Virus record (IMG/VR): IMGVR_UViG_3300017738_000017
Coordinates: 1-33,061 of that record
DNA length: 33,061 nucleotides
DNA from: a virus
Direction: 5' to 3' (one strand)
Numbering within the stretch: the first letter of the stretch is position 1; every line of letters starts with the position of its first letter. Made by a program: the position numbers and the translations under genes. Below the pieces are notes generated by a model. The model was given only the letters and a program-made list of their open reading frames with translations. It was not told the DNA's origin and ran no database searches. Below are positions 20,619-29,005 of this stretch, piece by piece.

Positions 20619-20806
20619 AAGTTAAAGCAAACTCAGAATATAAAAAGCTATCAGATGATAAGAATTTTATTTCTCTTGGGCATTTATCAACCCATTTGCG
20701 CTTATTAGAAGGTCAAGAAGTAGAAATACATAAAGATAAGTTACCTTTACCAAAGGCGCTATTAAAGGCATTAGAAAGTAAAAACATTAAAAGTGAGGAA
20801 AAATAA
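20615..20806 (+). CDS. Small tail-region protein, 63 aa
   Basis: ATG 20615 overlaps the stop of the tail terminator (ATGA) and follows GGAGTTAGT, favouring it over the upstream in-frame ATG at 20594. The product is Lys-rich: MKVKANSEYKKLSDDKNFISLGHLSTHLRLLEGQEVEIHKDKLP, then a helix KALLKALESKNIKSEEK. The phrase LR.LEGq.VEI..... suggests an SH3-like or OB-like small barrel. No family is recognised. It overlaps the tail-tube gene by TAATG, so it is probably produced with tail proteins. Confidence 0.65.
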   Translation: MKVKANSEYKKLSDDKNFISLGHLSTHLRLLEGQEVEIHKDKLPLPKALLKALESKNIKSEEK

Positions 20807-21819
20807 TGGCTAAAAGTTCAATATTTCAAACCAGCCAACAGACAAATGTTATTATAGGTACTGAAGATACATTTGGCACAAAGGTGGCTGCTGATGCTGC
20901 AATAATTCATATGCCAGTTACGAGCTATAGTTTTAGTGAAGTAGCCAATCATACATTGGCAGTTGCTCCATTTAGACAAGGCGCAGGCGGAGCAACGCAA
21001 TCAACAGAAATGGTAAAGGCGCAACGACATGATAGAATGTATGAAATAACCTTAGAGTTTATGGGTTCAGCTCAAGCTATTAGTCGTGTTTGTAACGCAT
21101 TGTATGGTGATGCAAGTAATCCTCATGCCTTAATTGGTTCAATGCCTACTACTAGTAATATTAATGGTAGCACAGCAGTACCAGTTACATTGTATTTTGA
21201 AAAAGGTAGCGCAAGTGCAGCGAATACTGCATTATCATTTAAAAGCTGTATGTGTACATCATTTACCTTATCTGGAGATATTGGCGGTAATGGTGGTGTT
21301 ATTATGGGTTCAGCTACATTTGTTACTGGATTTGCTCCAGACAAGGCAAACATTTCTTTTAGTGGAGGTACTGAAACTACCATAACCGCACAAACAAGTT
21401 ATTTTAATATGCATGATCTTTCTGCAACAACTATAACGCATTCTAGTAGCACTGAAGATTTAGTGTTATTTTCTTTTGAATTAAATATTGCACGATCAGT
21501 TAATAGAGTAGGATTTGATACTGCTGCAAATGGATTTGCACCATTAGGATATGTTATTGGTGGATACGAAGTTACTGGCAGTATGGTCGTTAAGCGTGAT
21601 GCGGAATCTGATGCAGCAATTACCCACGCTGACACCGCTGAACCAGTATGTGCGATTAGTATTTCAGATGGATCATTTCAAATTGAAGCACCAAAAGCAA
21701 TTATCGACCAAGCATCTATTAATTTCGATGAAGATGGTTTTAAAACTGTTATTCCATTTCGTTGTACTTATGATGCAGCGGCTACATCAAATTCAGTGGT
21801 AGATATACATACAGCATAA
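20806..21819 (+). CDS. Major tail (tube) protein
   Basis: The 337-residue beta-rich protein has features of siphovirus tube proteins: N-terminal NVIIGTEDTFGTKVAADAA, then FRQGAGGATQSTEMVKAQRHDRMYEITLEF, a long Ser/Gly/Thr-rich middle, and near the end GGYEVTGSMVVKRDAESDA and FDEDGFKTVIPFRCTYDA. The pattern G..TFGT...d.....P, then two beta-sandwich halves, is typical. It builds the hexameric rings of the tail tube. It precedes the tail chaperone pair and the tape measure, the canonical gene order. ATG 20806 overlaps the previous stop (TAATG) and follows GAGGAAAAA. Confidence 0.85.
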   Translation: MAKSSIFQTSQQTNVIIGTEDTFGTKVAADAAIIHMPVTSYSFSEVANHTLAVAPFRQGAGGATQSTEMVKAQRHDRMYEITLEFMGSAQAISRVCNALYGDASNPHALIGSMPTTSNINGSTAVPVTLYFEKGSASAANTALSFKSCMCTSFTLSGDIGGNGGVIMGSATFVTGFAPDKANISFSGGTETTITAQTSYFNMHDLSATTITHSSSTEDLVLFSFELNIARSVNRVGFDTAANGFAPLGYVIGGYEVTGSMVVKRDAESDAAITHADTAEPVCAISISDGSFQIEAPKAIIDQASINFDEDGFKTVIPFRCTYDAAATSNSVVDIHTA

Positions 21820-21865
21820 ATTTTAATCACGATTGCACGCCATTTTCATCTTAATAGGATGAACA

Positions 21866-22132
21866 ATGAAAATCAAAACAGATCATGGAACATTTGATGT
21901 TCCAGAAATCACATTCAAAGCACGTAGAGAGCTACATCAACTAGAGGTCAAGGCAATCACCAAGGAAGGTGAGATTGATACCGCTAAGTTCTTTGATGTA
22001 TTGGACTGGATACTAAATTACTCATTTACTGATCCAGAGAAGTCATTAGGCAAGTTTGATGATAATATCATTGACGAAGTATTAATGACCATTTATAATG
22101 CTTATAAGGACGTAAACCAAAAAAAGTCTTAA
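21866..22132 (+). CDS. Tail assembly chaperone, upstream frame (gpG-like)
   Basis: The 88-residue protein begins MKIKTDHGTFDVPEITFKAR, a phrase typical of gpG-type chaperones with the short strand and F.vPeITfkaR, then helices RELHQLEVKAITKEGEIDTAKFFDVLDWILN. Chaperones of this type bind tape measure and tube subunits before tail assembly. ATG 21866 follows TAGGATGAAC. The gene ends with AAAAAAAGTCTTAA, where the slippery heptamer A AAA AAG lets part of the ribosomes shift by -1 into the next frame and make a fused protein, as in lambda G/GT. Confidence 0.8.
   Translation: MKIKTDHGTFDVPEITFKARRELHQLEVKAITKEGEIDTAKFFDVLDWILNYSFTDPEKSLGKFDDNIIDEVLMTIYNAYKDVNQKKS
22120..22126 (+). promoter_or_regulatory. 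Programmed -1 frameshift site, A AAA AAG
   Basis: In the chaperone frame the codons read CAA AAA AAG TCT TAA, so the heptamer A AAA AAG at 22120-22126 has exactly the X XXY YYZ phasing used in E. coli dnaX. A -1 shift continues with GTC TTA ATG CAC CGC, which is the frame of the gene at 22132. It would therefore bypass the stop and give a fused chaperone of about 222 residues. No obvious stem-loop was mapped downstream. Confidence 0.75.
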
Positions 22133-22530
22133 TGCACCGCGTTGCGATGTGGATGAGTTTTCGCAATCAACCTAGTCGCAACCTGCATTTCCCATATAAA
22201 GCCAAATCTCCAACGCTTAAAAAAACTATCACATATGATGAAGATGAATTATGGAATGAGATATGGCGTATTGTAGATGAGAATAAAGATGGGAAATTCA
22301 CGCTTGGTGCTGCGTTATATCATTCACTAGTGTTCTGTGCCGACTCAACATACTTTGTAACGCCTGAGACCATATTTACGCTTGAGGAGTACATGGCTAT
22401 GAAGCGATTCAATCTATCTTTAGCAAATACTATAGATGAAGCAGATTATCACCGTTTAGTCATCTTTTCTGCTATTGATGAAGAATTTAATGCACTCCAA
22501 CAAGAAGATATAAAGAAACAAAATGGCTGA
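22132..22530 (+). CDS. Tail assembly chaperone, downstream frame (T-like extension)
   Basis: The 132-residue frame begins HRVAMWMSFRNQPSRNLHFPYKA, a phrase not like a normal N-terminus, and continues with acidic helices such as YDEDELWNEIWRIVDENKDGKF. It has no independent good ribosome-binding site; its ATG overlaps the upstream stop (TAATG). It is most likely made mainly as the C-terminal half of the -1 frameshift product from 21866-22126, equal to the T part of lambda gpGT, which recruits tube subunits. It overlaps the tape measure start by 8 bases. Confidence 0.75.
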   Translation: MHRVAMWMSFRNQPSRNLHFPYKAKSPTLKKTITYDEDELWNEIWRIVDENKDGKFTLGAALYHSLVFCADSTYFVTPETIFTLEEYMAMKRFNLSLANTIDEADYHRLVIFSAIDEEFNALQQEDIKKQNG

Positions 22531-24562
22531 AAAGAAATTTATAATTGAGGTTCGCACCAAAGGTTTTTCACGAGCTACTAAGGATTTTAAGACCTTAAAT
22601 ACAGATGGAGATAGGTTTGTAAGAACAACAAAGCGCATGCGTCGATCAACAAGGGGCCTAGAAGCAGGACTTGGGTCACTACGTAATCGATTATTAGTGA
22701 ACTCTTTTGCAATCGCAGCAATTACAAAAAGTTTTCAAATATTCTTTCGTACCGCTATACAGTTTGAAGATGTAAAAACTAGGTTAGTTGGCCTGACTGG
22801 CAGTATTGAAGGTGCAGAATTTGCTTTTGATAAATTAAGTAAGGTTGCATCTAACACGCCATTTGCATTAGGTGACGTGGTTAATGCAGGTGCGCAGTTA
22901 GAAGCATTTGGGGCAAGCGCAACTAAAACCATTACGCCTATAACAGACCTAGCTGCGTTTATGGGTACTACAGCAACTGAAGCAGCAAATGCTTTTGGTC
23001 GTGCCTATGCGGGAGGAGCAGGTGCGGCTGACATATTAAGGGAAAAAGGCGTACTTAATATTGTTAAATCTTTTAAAGGAATTGAAGATTTAAGCAAATT
23101 AACATTGCCAGAATTTAGAGAAGCATTGCAAGCTGCGTTAGTAGACCCAACGGTAGGTATTGAAGGCAGTGCAGATAGAATGTCAAAAACATTTTCTGGT
23201 GCAATGAGTAATATGGGTGACTCTCTTTCTAGATTGACAGCCGCTATTGCATCAGATTTTTTACCGTTGGTCACAGAAATGGTTCAAGGTGTTACTGCTA
23301 TATCTGATGCTGGAGTAGACTTTTTTACTGGAGATCAAAGAACAATTGCGGATGTATTTGGACTGGCCGCTTCTAAAAGAGAAATTAGCTCATTCACCAC
23401 AGAAGACATACCACTACTGAAACAGGAAATTGATTCTTTACAGAAAGAGATAGATAAGCAATTACAAAAAAGAGAAAAGACACCTTTGGTCGATGGTATC
23501 ATTGGTTCTGGTATTCCAAATATTACAGGAGTAATTGAACCAATAAAAGCGATGCAGAATGAAACAAAAACATTTACCATATTGACAGGTGAAAATGCAG
23601 TAGCATTAGATAATAGTGGTACTAAGATATTTAACATGACAGAAGGTATTACGAGTATTTTGCAGCCAGTTCAAGACTTTACTAATGCCATCCAAGAAGA
23701 CAATCAAGTATTAGCCACATTTGGCGATTCATTAGACGTAAACCAAGGAAGGTTGCAATTATTAAAAGATAGAGTAATAGAACTAGAGACCGAGGAAACT
23801 AAACGAACAGAAGGTATAAGAGAGCAAACGCAAGCAGAAATGATAAGAGAGGCAGCAATCGCAGGTCGCATTGCATCGCAAGAAAGAGAAAAAGAATTAA
23901 CGACTGGTTTTATAAAGTTATTTGCTCAAACAGAAGAAGGTCAAAGAAAGAATATCCAAGCAACGATTGATATGGTTGAAGCAAATCGTGCATTGTTTGA
24001 AGCATTCGGTAATGTAGATGGAGTGCTTGCAATGTTAAATGTTAATTTAGATGAAGTAGGTGAAAAAAACACTAAATTAGCAGACACCACAACCATAGCA
24101 GTAAGCAGTATCAATGCAATGTCAAGCGCAATACGTACTCTAAAATCAGATTCCTCAGATACAGATAAACAACTTTCTGCTCTCTTGTCGGTTATAGGTT
24201 CATTTGCTAGTATTGCGGGTGGTCCAACAGGTCAAGTATTTGGAGCTTCTTTAAATTTACTTTCAGCTTTTATTGGGCATACTGGTGGACTGATTACTAA
24301 TAAAGGTATACAACGGTTCGCTACTGGCGGCATGGTGCAAGGCCAAGACAATGTACCGATTATGGCGCAGGCAGGTGAATTTGTTATGCGCAGAGATGCA
24401 GTGCAGAACATTGGTGTGCAAAACTTAGCACAGATGAACCGTACTGGGCAAAGTGGTAGTATCAACGTCAATATACAAGGAAATGTTATCGGTAATGAAC
24501 AGTTTGTACGAGACACATTAATGCCTGAAATTGAAAATACCATAGCAAATGGATTAGCGTAA
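22523..24562 (+). CDS. Tape measure protein
   Basis: The 679-residue protein starts with a helical region (IIEVRTKGFSRATKDFKTLN, then RLLVNSFAIAAITKSFQIFFRTAI) and contains TMP motifs: QFEDVKTRLVGLTGS, ASNTPFALGDVVNAGAQLEAFG and AFGRAYAGGAGAADILREKG. Long helices and a Glu/Lys-rich coiled coil (430-520) follow. The end has RFATGGMVQGQDNVPIMAQA and a Gly/Asn-rich tail, typical of TMP C-termini. It sets tail length; by the usual 0.15 nm per residue the tail would be about 100 nm. The start ATG 22523 overlaps the chaperone. No peptidase or muramidase insert is seen. Confidence 0.9.
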   Translation: MAEKKFIIEVRTKGFSRATKDFKTLNTDGDRFVRTTKRMRRSTRGLEAGLGSLRNRLLVNSFAIAAITKSFQIFFRTAIQFEDVKTRLVGLTGSIEGAEFAFDKLSKVASNTPFALGDVVNAGAQLEAFGASATKTITPITDLAAFMGTTATEAANAFGRAYAGGAGAADILREKGVLNIVKSFKGIEDLSKLTLPEFREALQAALVDPTVGIEGSADRMSKTFSGAMSNMGDSLSRLTAAIASDFLPLVTEMVQGVTAISDAGVDFFTGDQRTIADVFGLAASKREISSFTTEDIPLLKQEIDSLQKEIDKQLQKREKTPLVDGIIGSGIPNITGVIEPIKAMQNETKTFTILTGENAVALDNSGTKIFNMTEGITSILQPVQDFTNAIQEDNQVLATFGDSLDVNQGRLQLLKDRVIELETEETKRTEGIREQTQAEMIREAAIAGRIASQEREKELTTGFIKLFAQTEEGQRKNIQATIDMVEANRALFEAFGNVDGVLAMLNVNLDEVGEKNTKLADTTTIAVSSINAMSSAIRTLKSDSSDTDKQLSALLSVIGSFASIAGGPTGQVFGASLNLLSAFIGHTGGLITNKGIQRFATGGMVQGQDNVPIMAQAGEFVMRRDAVQNIGVQNLAQMNRTGQSGSINVNIQGNVIGNEQFVRDTLMPEIENTIANGLA

Positions 24563-26889
24563 TGCCTTATGGTTCTAGTGTAAAATCTTCTAATATAAAA
24601 GAAAACTGGTTAGTGCAATTAGCCTTTGCTCATCGTTCAACCAATGGAGATGGTGGTTTTGACCAGATTCTACAAGCAAGTGGAGCAGTCAACTTAGTAG
24701 ATGATTCTGGTGGTTTTAGCGACACTTCAACAAGTTTTACAATAGATGATGGAGATGTTCTACTTGCTGGTGATTATATAAAGATTGATAATGAAATAAT
24801 GTTAATATCTAAAATTTCTGGTGATTTAATTTTTATCGATAGAGGTCAGTTAGATACATCACCTGCCAGTCATAATGATAATGCAGTTGTTAATTGGAAT
24901 AATTTTGTACCACTAGCATTTTCTAATGTAAGAGATAAAGACTTGTTTTATCATGGTGTTATTATTAATAAACCTAAAATTAGAGAATCAATTAATTTAC
25001 AAAAATCAATTGCTAAAACGTCTAATGTTTCAATTCAATTGCATAATTTTACTTACAAAGGCAATCAATTAAGCCAAGATGTATTTGGTACAGCAAACGA
25101 TTACATAAATAGAGAAATGAGATTATTATCTAAAATTAACGATGATAATGCCTTTCAAATTGGAACATTTAGATTAAATGATTTACGATTAAAAGATGAA
25201 GTATTGACATTGCAGTTTAATACACACAGACCATTTGACGATGTGCAGTTTCCACAAGCCAAGACAACTAGCACTAATATTTATGTTCCATATGTTGTTG
25301 GTGATTATGATGAAAATGATAGCTCGTTTAATACTCCAGCTTTTTGTGATACAAATCTTTATCCAGTTCCTGTACATAGCGTTGATGAAGAAAGAATTAG
25401 AACTATTATGCCAAGATCATATAATTCTGGTTCTGGTAGCCAAATAAATATTCATCATGGTGAAGATGTTTTTTTACCACTACAAGCTCAAACAGGTGCA
25501 GTTACTGATGCGACAACAACAATAGAGAATGTTGATGCGCTGGAGAGCAGGACCAGTAGGCGTGCAGCAGGTCGCGTTTTTGCACTTGAGAGTCGTAACA
25601 GGACAGGAACAAATACAGAATTTTCAAATACTCATTTGGCGTTTGACAGAGATATTGACACTGCTGCGAGCGTTAGCGTAAGTGGCACTACTAACTATGC
25701 TATTGGATTTACTTCAGTAGCAGAAAAGTGGGCAACTCACAGATTATTTAACATTAGATTGCGTCATAAGCATTCTGCCAATGCTACCTTTAATGTGTTT
25801 ATTTATGAAGGAGAATCGCTATATGCGTCTAGTTCTATTACGTTTTCAGCAAACACATTTAGAGCAGATAATGTATCTCCAGGAACTATAAAAGAGTTAG
25901 GTAAGCAATGGACAATTATATATCAAAAGGCATCTGGTAGCGATGGTACTCTTTCAGTTGGTTCAGTAAAACTCGATATTGATACTGCTTTTGATACGTC
26001 TGATAAAGATGAATTAAAAAAACTAGGTGACGTTAAATTTTTTTATAGTGGTGGTAATGGGTTAAAAGATGCATGGAGTGATACAGCAGCAATGACTGAG
26101 ATTCACGAAGTACATAGAGATTTACTTGTAAGATTTACAGATATTGGCACAACTACTCCAGATGGATATAGTGATTTAGATAGTGCGAAAGATTGGAGAA
26201 TTAGATATTGGCAACTTGATCAGAAATTGTTAAGCAATGTATTAGAAAAATTACAATACGAAGGTGGATTTATTTTTAGATATAGATATAATGGTAATCC
26301 GCAATATCTTTTTGTTAAAGATTCTTACACTTCCACAGATGCAACATTTAGCAAAGATGACATTAAGAACGTACAGTTAGAGATAACTAAAGTAAGTGAC
26401 CTATTAACTAAACAAGAAATTTCTTATCGTAAACATCCCGCAGAATCACGGTATATCACTACAGTGGTTGCATCTAATGATAGCGTAAGAAAGCGATATA
26501 ATGTTGGAAGTAATGAAAATAGACAATCAGTTACTTTAAATATGTACGTGGGAACCACTACGAGTAATAACGATATACCTACATCACCATCTAGCAATCC
26601 AAATGATGATTTTTATAGTTATTATGACTATATAAGTGGCGATATAAAACTATTAATTTCATTTGATATTGTAAATCCTGCAAAATGGGTTACAATAAAT
26701 GATACTTCAGATCCTTTAGAACCATTAGAGGTAGGATCAATTATTGATTTTGATAATGATAATATGTTTCCAGAAACGCCATTTGGAATAAACTCATCGT
26801 CATGGTCTACTATTAAGTTTATTATTACTGACTTTACAAGAGAAATAGGAAAGGTAAAAGTGAAAGCAAGGCAAATCGCAACAGGATAA
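24562..26889 (+). CDS. Tail hub / baseplate protein
   Basis: The 775-residue beta-rich protein begins at the TAATG overlap with the tape measure. Phrases such as FSNVRDKDLFYHGVIINKPKI and IAKTSNVSIQLHNFTYKG, and DYINREMRLLSKINDDNAFQIGTFRLND, fit the hub domains of distal tail proteins. A middle segment (GTTNYAIGFTSVAEKWATHRLFNIRLRHKHSANATFNVFIYEG) looks like an inserted carbohydrate-binding-like sandwich. The rest, with WQLDQKLLSNVLEKLQYEGGFIFRYRYNGNPQYLFVKD, is like hub domain IV. It should form the tail tip below the tape measure. The exact family is uncertain. Confidence 0.7.
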   Translation: MPYGSSVKSSNIKENWLVQLAFAHRSTNGDGGFDQILQASGAVNLVDDSGGFSDTSTSFTIDDGDVLLAGDYIKIDNEIMLISKISGDLIFIDRGQLDTSPASHNDNAVVNWNNFVPLAFSNVRDKDLFYHGVIINKPKIRESINLQKSIAKTSNVSIQLHNFTYKGNQLSQDVFGTANDYINREMRLLSKINDDNAFQIGTFRLNDLRLKDEVLTLQFNTHRPFDDVQFPQAKTTSTNIYVPYVVGDYDENDSSFNTPAFCDTNLYPVPVHSVDEERIRTIMPRSYNSGSGSQINIHHGEDVFLPLQAQTGAVTDATTTIENVDALESRTSRRAAGRVFALESRNRTGTNTEFSNTHLAFDRDIDTAASVSVSGTTNYAIGFTSVAEKWATHRLFNIRLRHKHSANATFNVFIYEGESLYASSSITFSANTFRADNVSPGTIKELGKQWTIIYQKASGSDGTLSVGSVKLDIDTAFDTSDKDELKKLGDVKFFYSGGNGLKDAWSDTAAMTEIHEVHRDLLVRFTDIGTTTPDGYSDLDSAKDWRIRYWQLDQKLLSNVLEKLQYEGGFIFRYRYNGNPQYLFVKDSYTSTDATFSKDDIKNVQLEITKVSDLLTKQEISYRKHPAESRYITTVVASNDSVRKRYNVGSNENRQSVTLNMYVGTTTSNNDIPTSPSSNPNDDFYSYYDYISGDIKLLISFDIVNPAKWVTINDTSDPLEPLEVGSIIDFDNDNMFPETPFGINSSSWSTIKFIITDFTREIGKVKVKARQIATG

Positions 26890-26891
26890 AT

Positions 26892-27950
26892 ATGGCAAAT
26901 CAAAACATACGTACACCAAGATTTTATACAGACTTAATTAACTATCACAGAGCGCGTGGTAGTGCAGTTGGTACTGTTACCGCAACCAATACATCTAATG
27001 AATTTATTGGTTTACCCGCCACAAATACAGTGGATGATTTGTTAGACTTACGACCATTAAATCAAGTCACTTTTGACACAAGTTCGCAAACAGGTCATCA
27101 TGTATTGTTTAATGTTGCATTTACTACTGCTTCATACAAGCAAACATACATTGCAATATTAAATCATAATTTAAACTCTTGTAATGGCAGATTTAAAGTG
27201 TTTGCTGGTAACGAAGCTAGTGATATAACAGCATTGGATGGCGCAAATGCAGATACAGCGGATGTTAATTGGAGTACAGCGGGTGTTGTAGAAATAATTA
27301 ATGCCGATATAAGAGCAGCAAGCGATAGTAATAAAACTGGCACTATAACGCCAGATTCCGATGGTACTACCATTGTAGCCGTCAATGAATTAAACCTGCG
27401 CTATTGGGCAATACAATTTGAAGGTGACACTGCATGGGATAGTAGCACAGATTTTAAATGCGGTGGTATAATGATCGGTGAACACTTTGATATGCCACAC
27501 TCTCCAGATCTTAATCTTACGCGCAGTATAATATATGACAAGGTCAATATAAATGAATCAGTAGGTGGTCAGCGTTATGGCACATCAACGAGCTTTGGTA
27601 GAACAGCATCAAGCACCTCTAAAAGTCCATTTGCGTTAGGAACTTATGGTCAGGCAGTGTATGGTGGGCGTATCGCATATGATATGAATTTTAGCTACCT
27701 TGCAGCCAGTAATGTTTTGCCATCAGAAACAACAGTATATCAATTTTCAGATGATTCGGTAGTGTCCGATGTCTGGAATCTAACCGATGGACCACATAGA
27801 CCGTTTATATTTAATATTGACAATGCAAGCACAGCAAGTAATGCCGAATCTGAGTATATGTTTGCACGCTTTGCGCAGAACAGTTTAGACATGCAACAAG
27901 TCGCTCCAGACGTATATAACGTAGGCATGCGCATAGAAGAAGAGTTCTAA
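26892..27950 (+). CDS. Minor tail protein
   Basis: The 352-residue protein is mainly beta, starting NQNIRTPRFYTDLINYHRARG and with TVDDLLDLRPLNQVTFDTSSQTGHHVLFNVAF, then ILNHNLNSCNGRFKVFAGNE. The C-terminal half contains GGIMIGEHFDMPHSPDLNLT, YGQAVYGGRIAYDMNFSYL and EYMFARFAQNSLDMQQVAPDVYNVGMRIEEEF. The discoidin-like first half and the F-M-p-s-p-d...sr pattern are shared with distal tail proteins of many environmental siphoviruses. It lies at the end of the late block, 2 bases after the hub gene stop. It probably decorates the tail tip. Confidence 0.7.
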   Translation: MANQNIRTPRFYTDLINYHRARGSAVGTVTATNTSNEFIGLPATNTVDDLLDLRPLNQVTFDTSSQTGHHVLFNVAFTTASYKQTYIAILNHNLNSCNGRFKVFAGNEASDITALDGANADTADVNWSTAGVVEIINADIRAASDSNKTGTITPDSDGTTIVAVNELNLRYWAIQFEGDTAWDSSTDFKCGGIMIGEHFDMPHSPDLNLTRSIIYDKVNINESVGGQRYGTSTSFGRTASSTSKSPFALGTYGQAVYGGRIAYDMNFSYLAASNVLPSETTVYQFSDDSVVSDVWNLTDGPHRPFIFNIDNASTASNAESEYMFARFAQNSLDMQQVAPDVYNVGMRIEEEF

Positions 27951-27969
27951 TATAAAATAGTTCTTGCTT

Positions 27970-28004
27970 AGTGTTGACAAGGCGCATTAAACTTTGTCAA
28001 CACT
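27970..28004. promoter_or_regulatory. Paired operator at the XRE-type regulator gene
   Basis: AGTGTTGACAA (27970-27980) and its exact inverse TTGTCAACACT (27994-28004) flank a 13-base centre. The second arm ends one base before the regulator ATG at 28006. The same GTGTTGACA core recurs only in the divergent control region (5178-5186 and 5446-5454), each on the minus strand. This is the arrangement expected of an autoregulated repressor with two inverted sites. TTGACA at 27974-27979 may also be a -35, but no good -10 is visible. Confidence 0.75.
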
Positions 28005-28005
28005 T

Positions 28006-28194
28006 ATGAAGCCTTTACACCAACATATGAGAGAGTGTGGTTTTAGTCAAAACCAATTAGCGCGACACATCGCGTTGGATAAATCAATGCTCTCACTTAT
28101 GATGCGTGGAAAGCGTAAGTTTCGGTACGAGCATAAGGTCAATATTGCACGAGTCTTAGGTATTAAGATGGAGTTCATTAAATGGCCTTATTAA
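28006..28194 (+). CDS. XRE/Cro-type HTH regulator, 62 aa
   Basis: The protein is one HTH_3 domain: PLHQHMRECGFSQNQLARHI, then ALDKSMLSLMMRGKRKFRYE and HKVNIARVLGIKMEFIKWPY. The elements FSQNQLA (helix 2), DKSMLSLMMRGKRK (recognition helix) and VNIARVLGI (helix 4) match phage Cro/CI-type DNA-binding proteins. There is no dimerisation or cleavage domain, so it is Cro-like in size. The ATG at 28006 lies against the paired operator and has no ribosome-binding site, suggesting a nearly leaderless transcript; TTG 27994 inside the operator is a worse start. It probably represses its own gene and the minus-strand promoters. Confidence 0.75.
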   Translation: MKPLHQHMRECGFSQNQLARHIALDKSMLSLMMRGKRKFRYEHKVNIARVLGIKMEFIKWPY

Positions 28195-28209
28195 CTATTT
28201 ATCATGTAA

Positions 28210-28286
28210 CATGGGCAGTGCTGTTTGAAGTGGCGTTTCCACGACTACACTCTCTCTCTCTTTTACGTCATTAGGCGTTGCCCATG
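28210..28286 (+). promoter_or_regulatory. Inverted repeat covering the start of the 72-residue gene
   Basis: CATGGGCA (28210-28217) and TGCCCATG (28279-28286) are exact inverses, 61 bases apart. The second arm contains the ATG of the gene at 28284. Between them lie a short hairpin (GTGG, CGTTT, CCAC) and a CT-rich run (about 28249-28264). Pairing of the arms would hide the start codon, so this may be a translational switch. The arms are short, so it could be chance. Confidence 0.3.
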
Positions 28287-28502
28287 CTTCTCACTATTCA
28301 TATCAAAGATAAACAAGAGAGAATTAATTTTGCACAAAAAGTGCGACAACTGTTGGGTCAATCCCAAACATACATTCCAGGTGCGAGAAAAGTCTATAAT
28401 GCAGACATCGGTATCAAGGCCAACGCTAACGACAGTACATATAAAAAGATACTTGGTCTTATCGATCGCAATGGATATTCATATAACATAATAAAGGAGT
28501 AA
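28284..28502 (+). CDS. Hypothetical protein, 72 aa
   Basis: The product starts MLLTIHIKDKQERINFAQKVRQ and continues with LLGQSQTYIPGARKVYNADI and NANDSTYKKILGLIDRNGYSYN. It looks like a small mixed alpha/beta protein with a helix RINFAQKVRQLL and a final helix STYKKILGLIDR. The order has the look of a small DNA-binding or adaptor protein, but no family is recognised. ATG 28284 has only a weak AGGCG upstream, and TTG 28278 is the alternative. It is the first gene before the ssDNA-binding protein, whose AAAGGAG site lies in its last codons. Confidence 0.6.
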   Translation: MLLTIHIKDKQERINFAQKVRQLLGQSQTYIPGARKVYNADIGIKANANDSTYKKILGLIDRNGYSYNIIKE

Positions 28503-28504
28503 CG

Positions 28505-29005
28505 ATGAGTGGACTATTAGAGCCTACCTACGATGTGCCTAGCACTGGTGAGAGTAGTTTCATGAAGTTTCAAAAAGGCGAAAACAGATTCCGAATATTA
28601 GATACACCAGTAATGGGTTATCAGTATTGGCAGGATGATAAAGTGCCAGTTCGCATCAAAACCGCAGCAGAAGCACCCGCAGGCGAGAAACCAAAACATT
28701 TCTGGCAGGTTCCAGTATGGGATGGCAATTTCGTCAAGGTGCTGGATGTTACGCAATCCACTGTTCAAAAACAGTTAACAGAGTTAGATCGCAATTCAGA
28801 GTGGGGCAACCTTACTGATTACGATGTGATCGTGACTCGCAGTGGCGATGGCATGGATACTACGTATACAACTACACCGTGTCCTAAGTCACCATTGAAG
28901 GATGATATAACTAATGCGTTGGCAGAATTTAAGAAGACCTATGAACCAAATAAGGTCTTTGAGAGTACGCCCACAGCAGAAGGCGAGGAAGAGTTACCTT
29001 TCTAA
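28505..29005 (+). CDS. Single-stranded DNA-binding protein
   Basis: The 166-residue protein begins with SSFMKFQKGENRFRILDTPV, a pattern common in phage ssDNA-binding proteins with an OB fold. It has VPVWDGNFVKVLDVTQSTVQKQLTEL and WGNLTDYDVIVTRSGDGMDTTYTTTPCPKS. The end is acidic with a terminal EEELPF, like the DDIPF-type tips that contact replication partners. It should coat ssDNA in replication and recombination and heads the block with resolvase, methyltransferases and nucleases. ATG 28505 follows AAAGGAGTAAC. The stop overlaps the next ATG by TAATG. Confidence 0.8.
   Translation: MSGLLEPTYDVPSTGESSFMKFQKGENRFRILDTPVMGYQYWQDDKVPVRIKTAAEAPAGEKPKHFWQVPVWDGNFVKVLDVTQSTVQKQLTELDRNSEWGNLTDYDVIVTRSGDGMDTTYTTTPCPKSPLKDDITNALAEFKKTYEPNKVFESTPTAEGEEELPF

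Noticed and set aside
27950-28194. Lysogeny module
   Set aside because: Only one small HTH protein with a paired operator is present; there is no integrase, excisionase, partition gene or cleavable repressor domain, so a temperate life style cannot be claimed.
28249-28264. CT run that on the minus strand resembles the AAAAGAGAGAG ribosome-binding sequence of the island
   Set aside because: No start codon with a frame of useful length follows on the minus strand.
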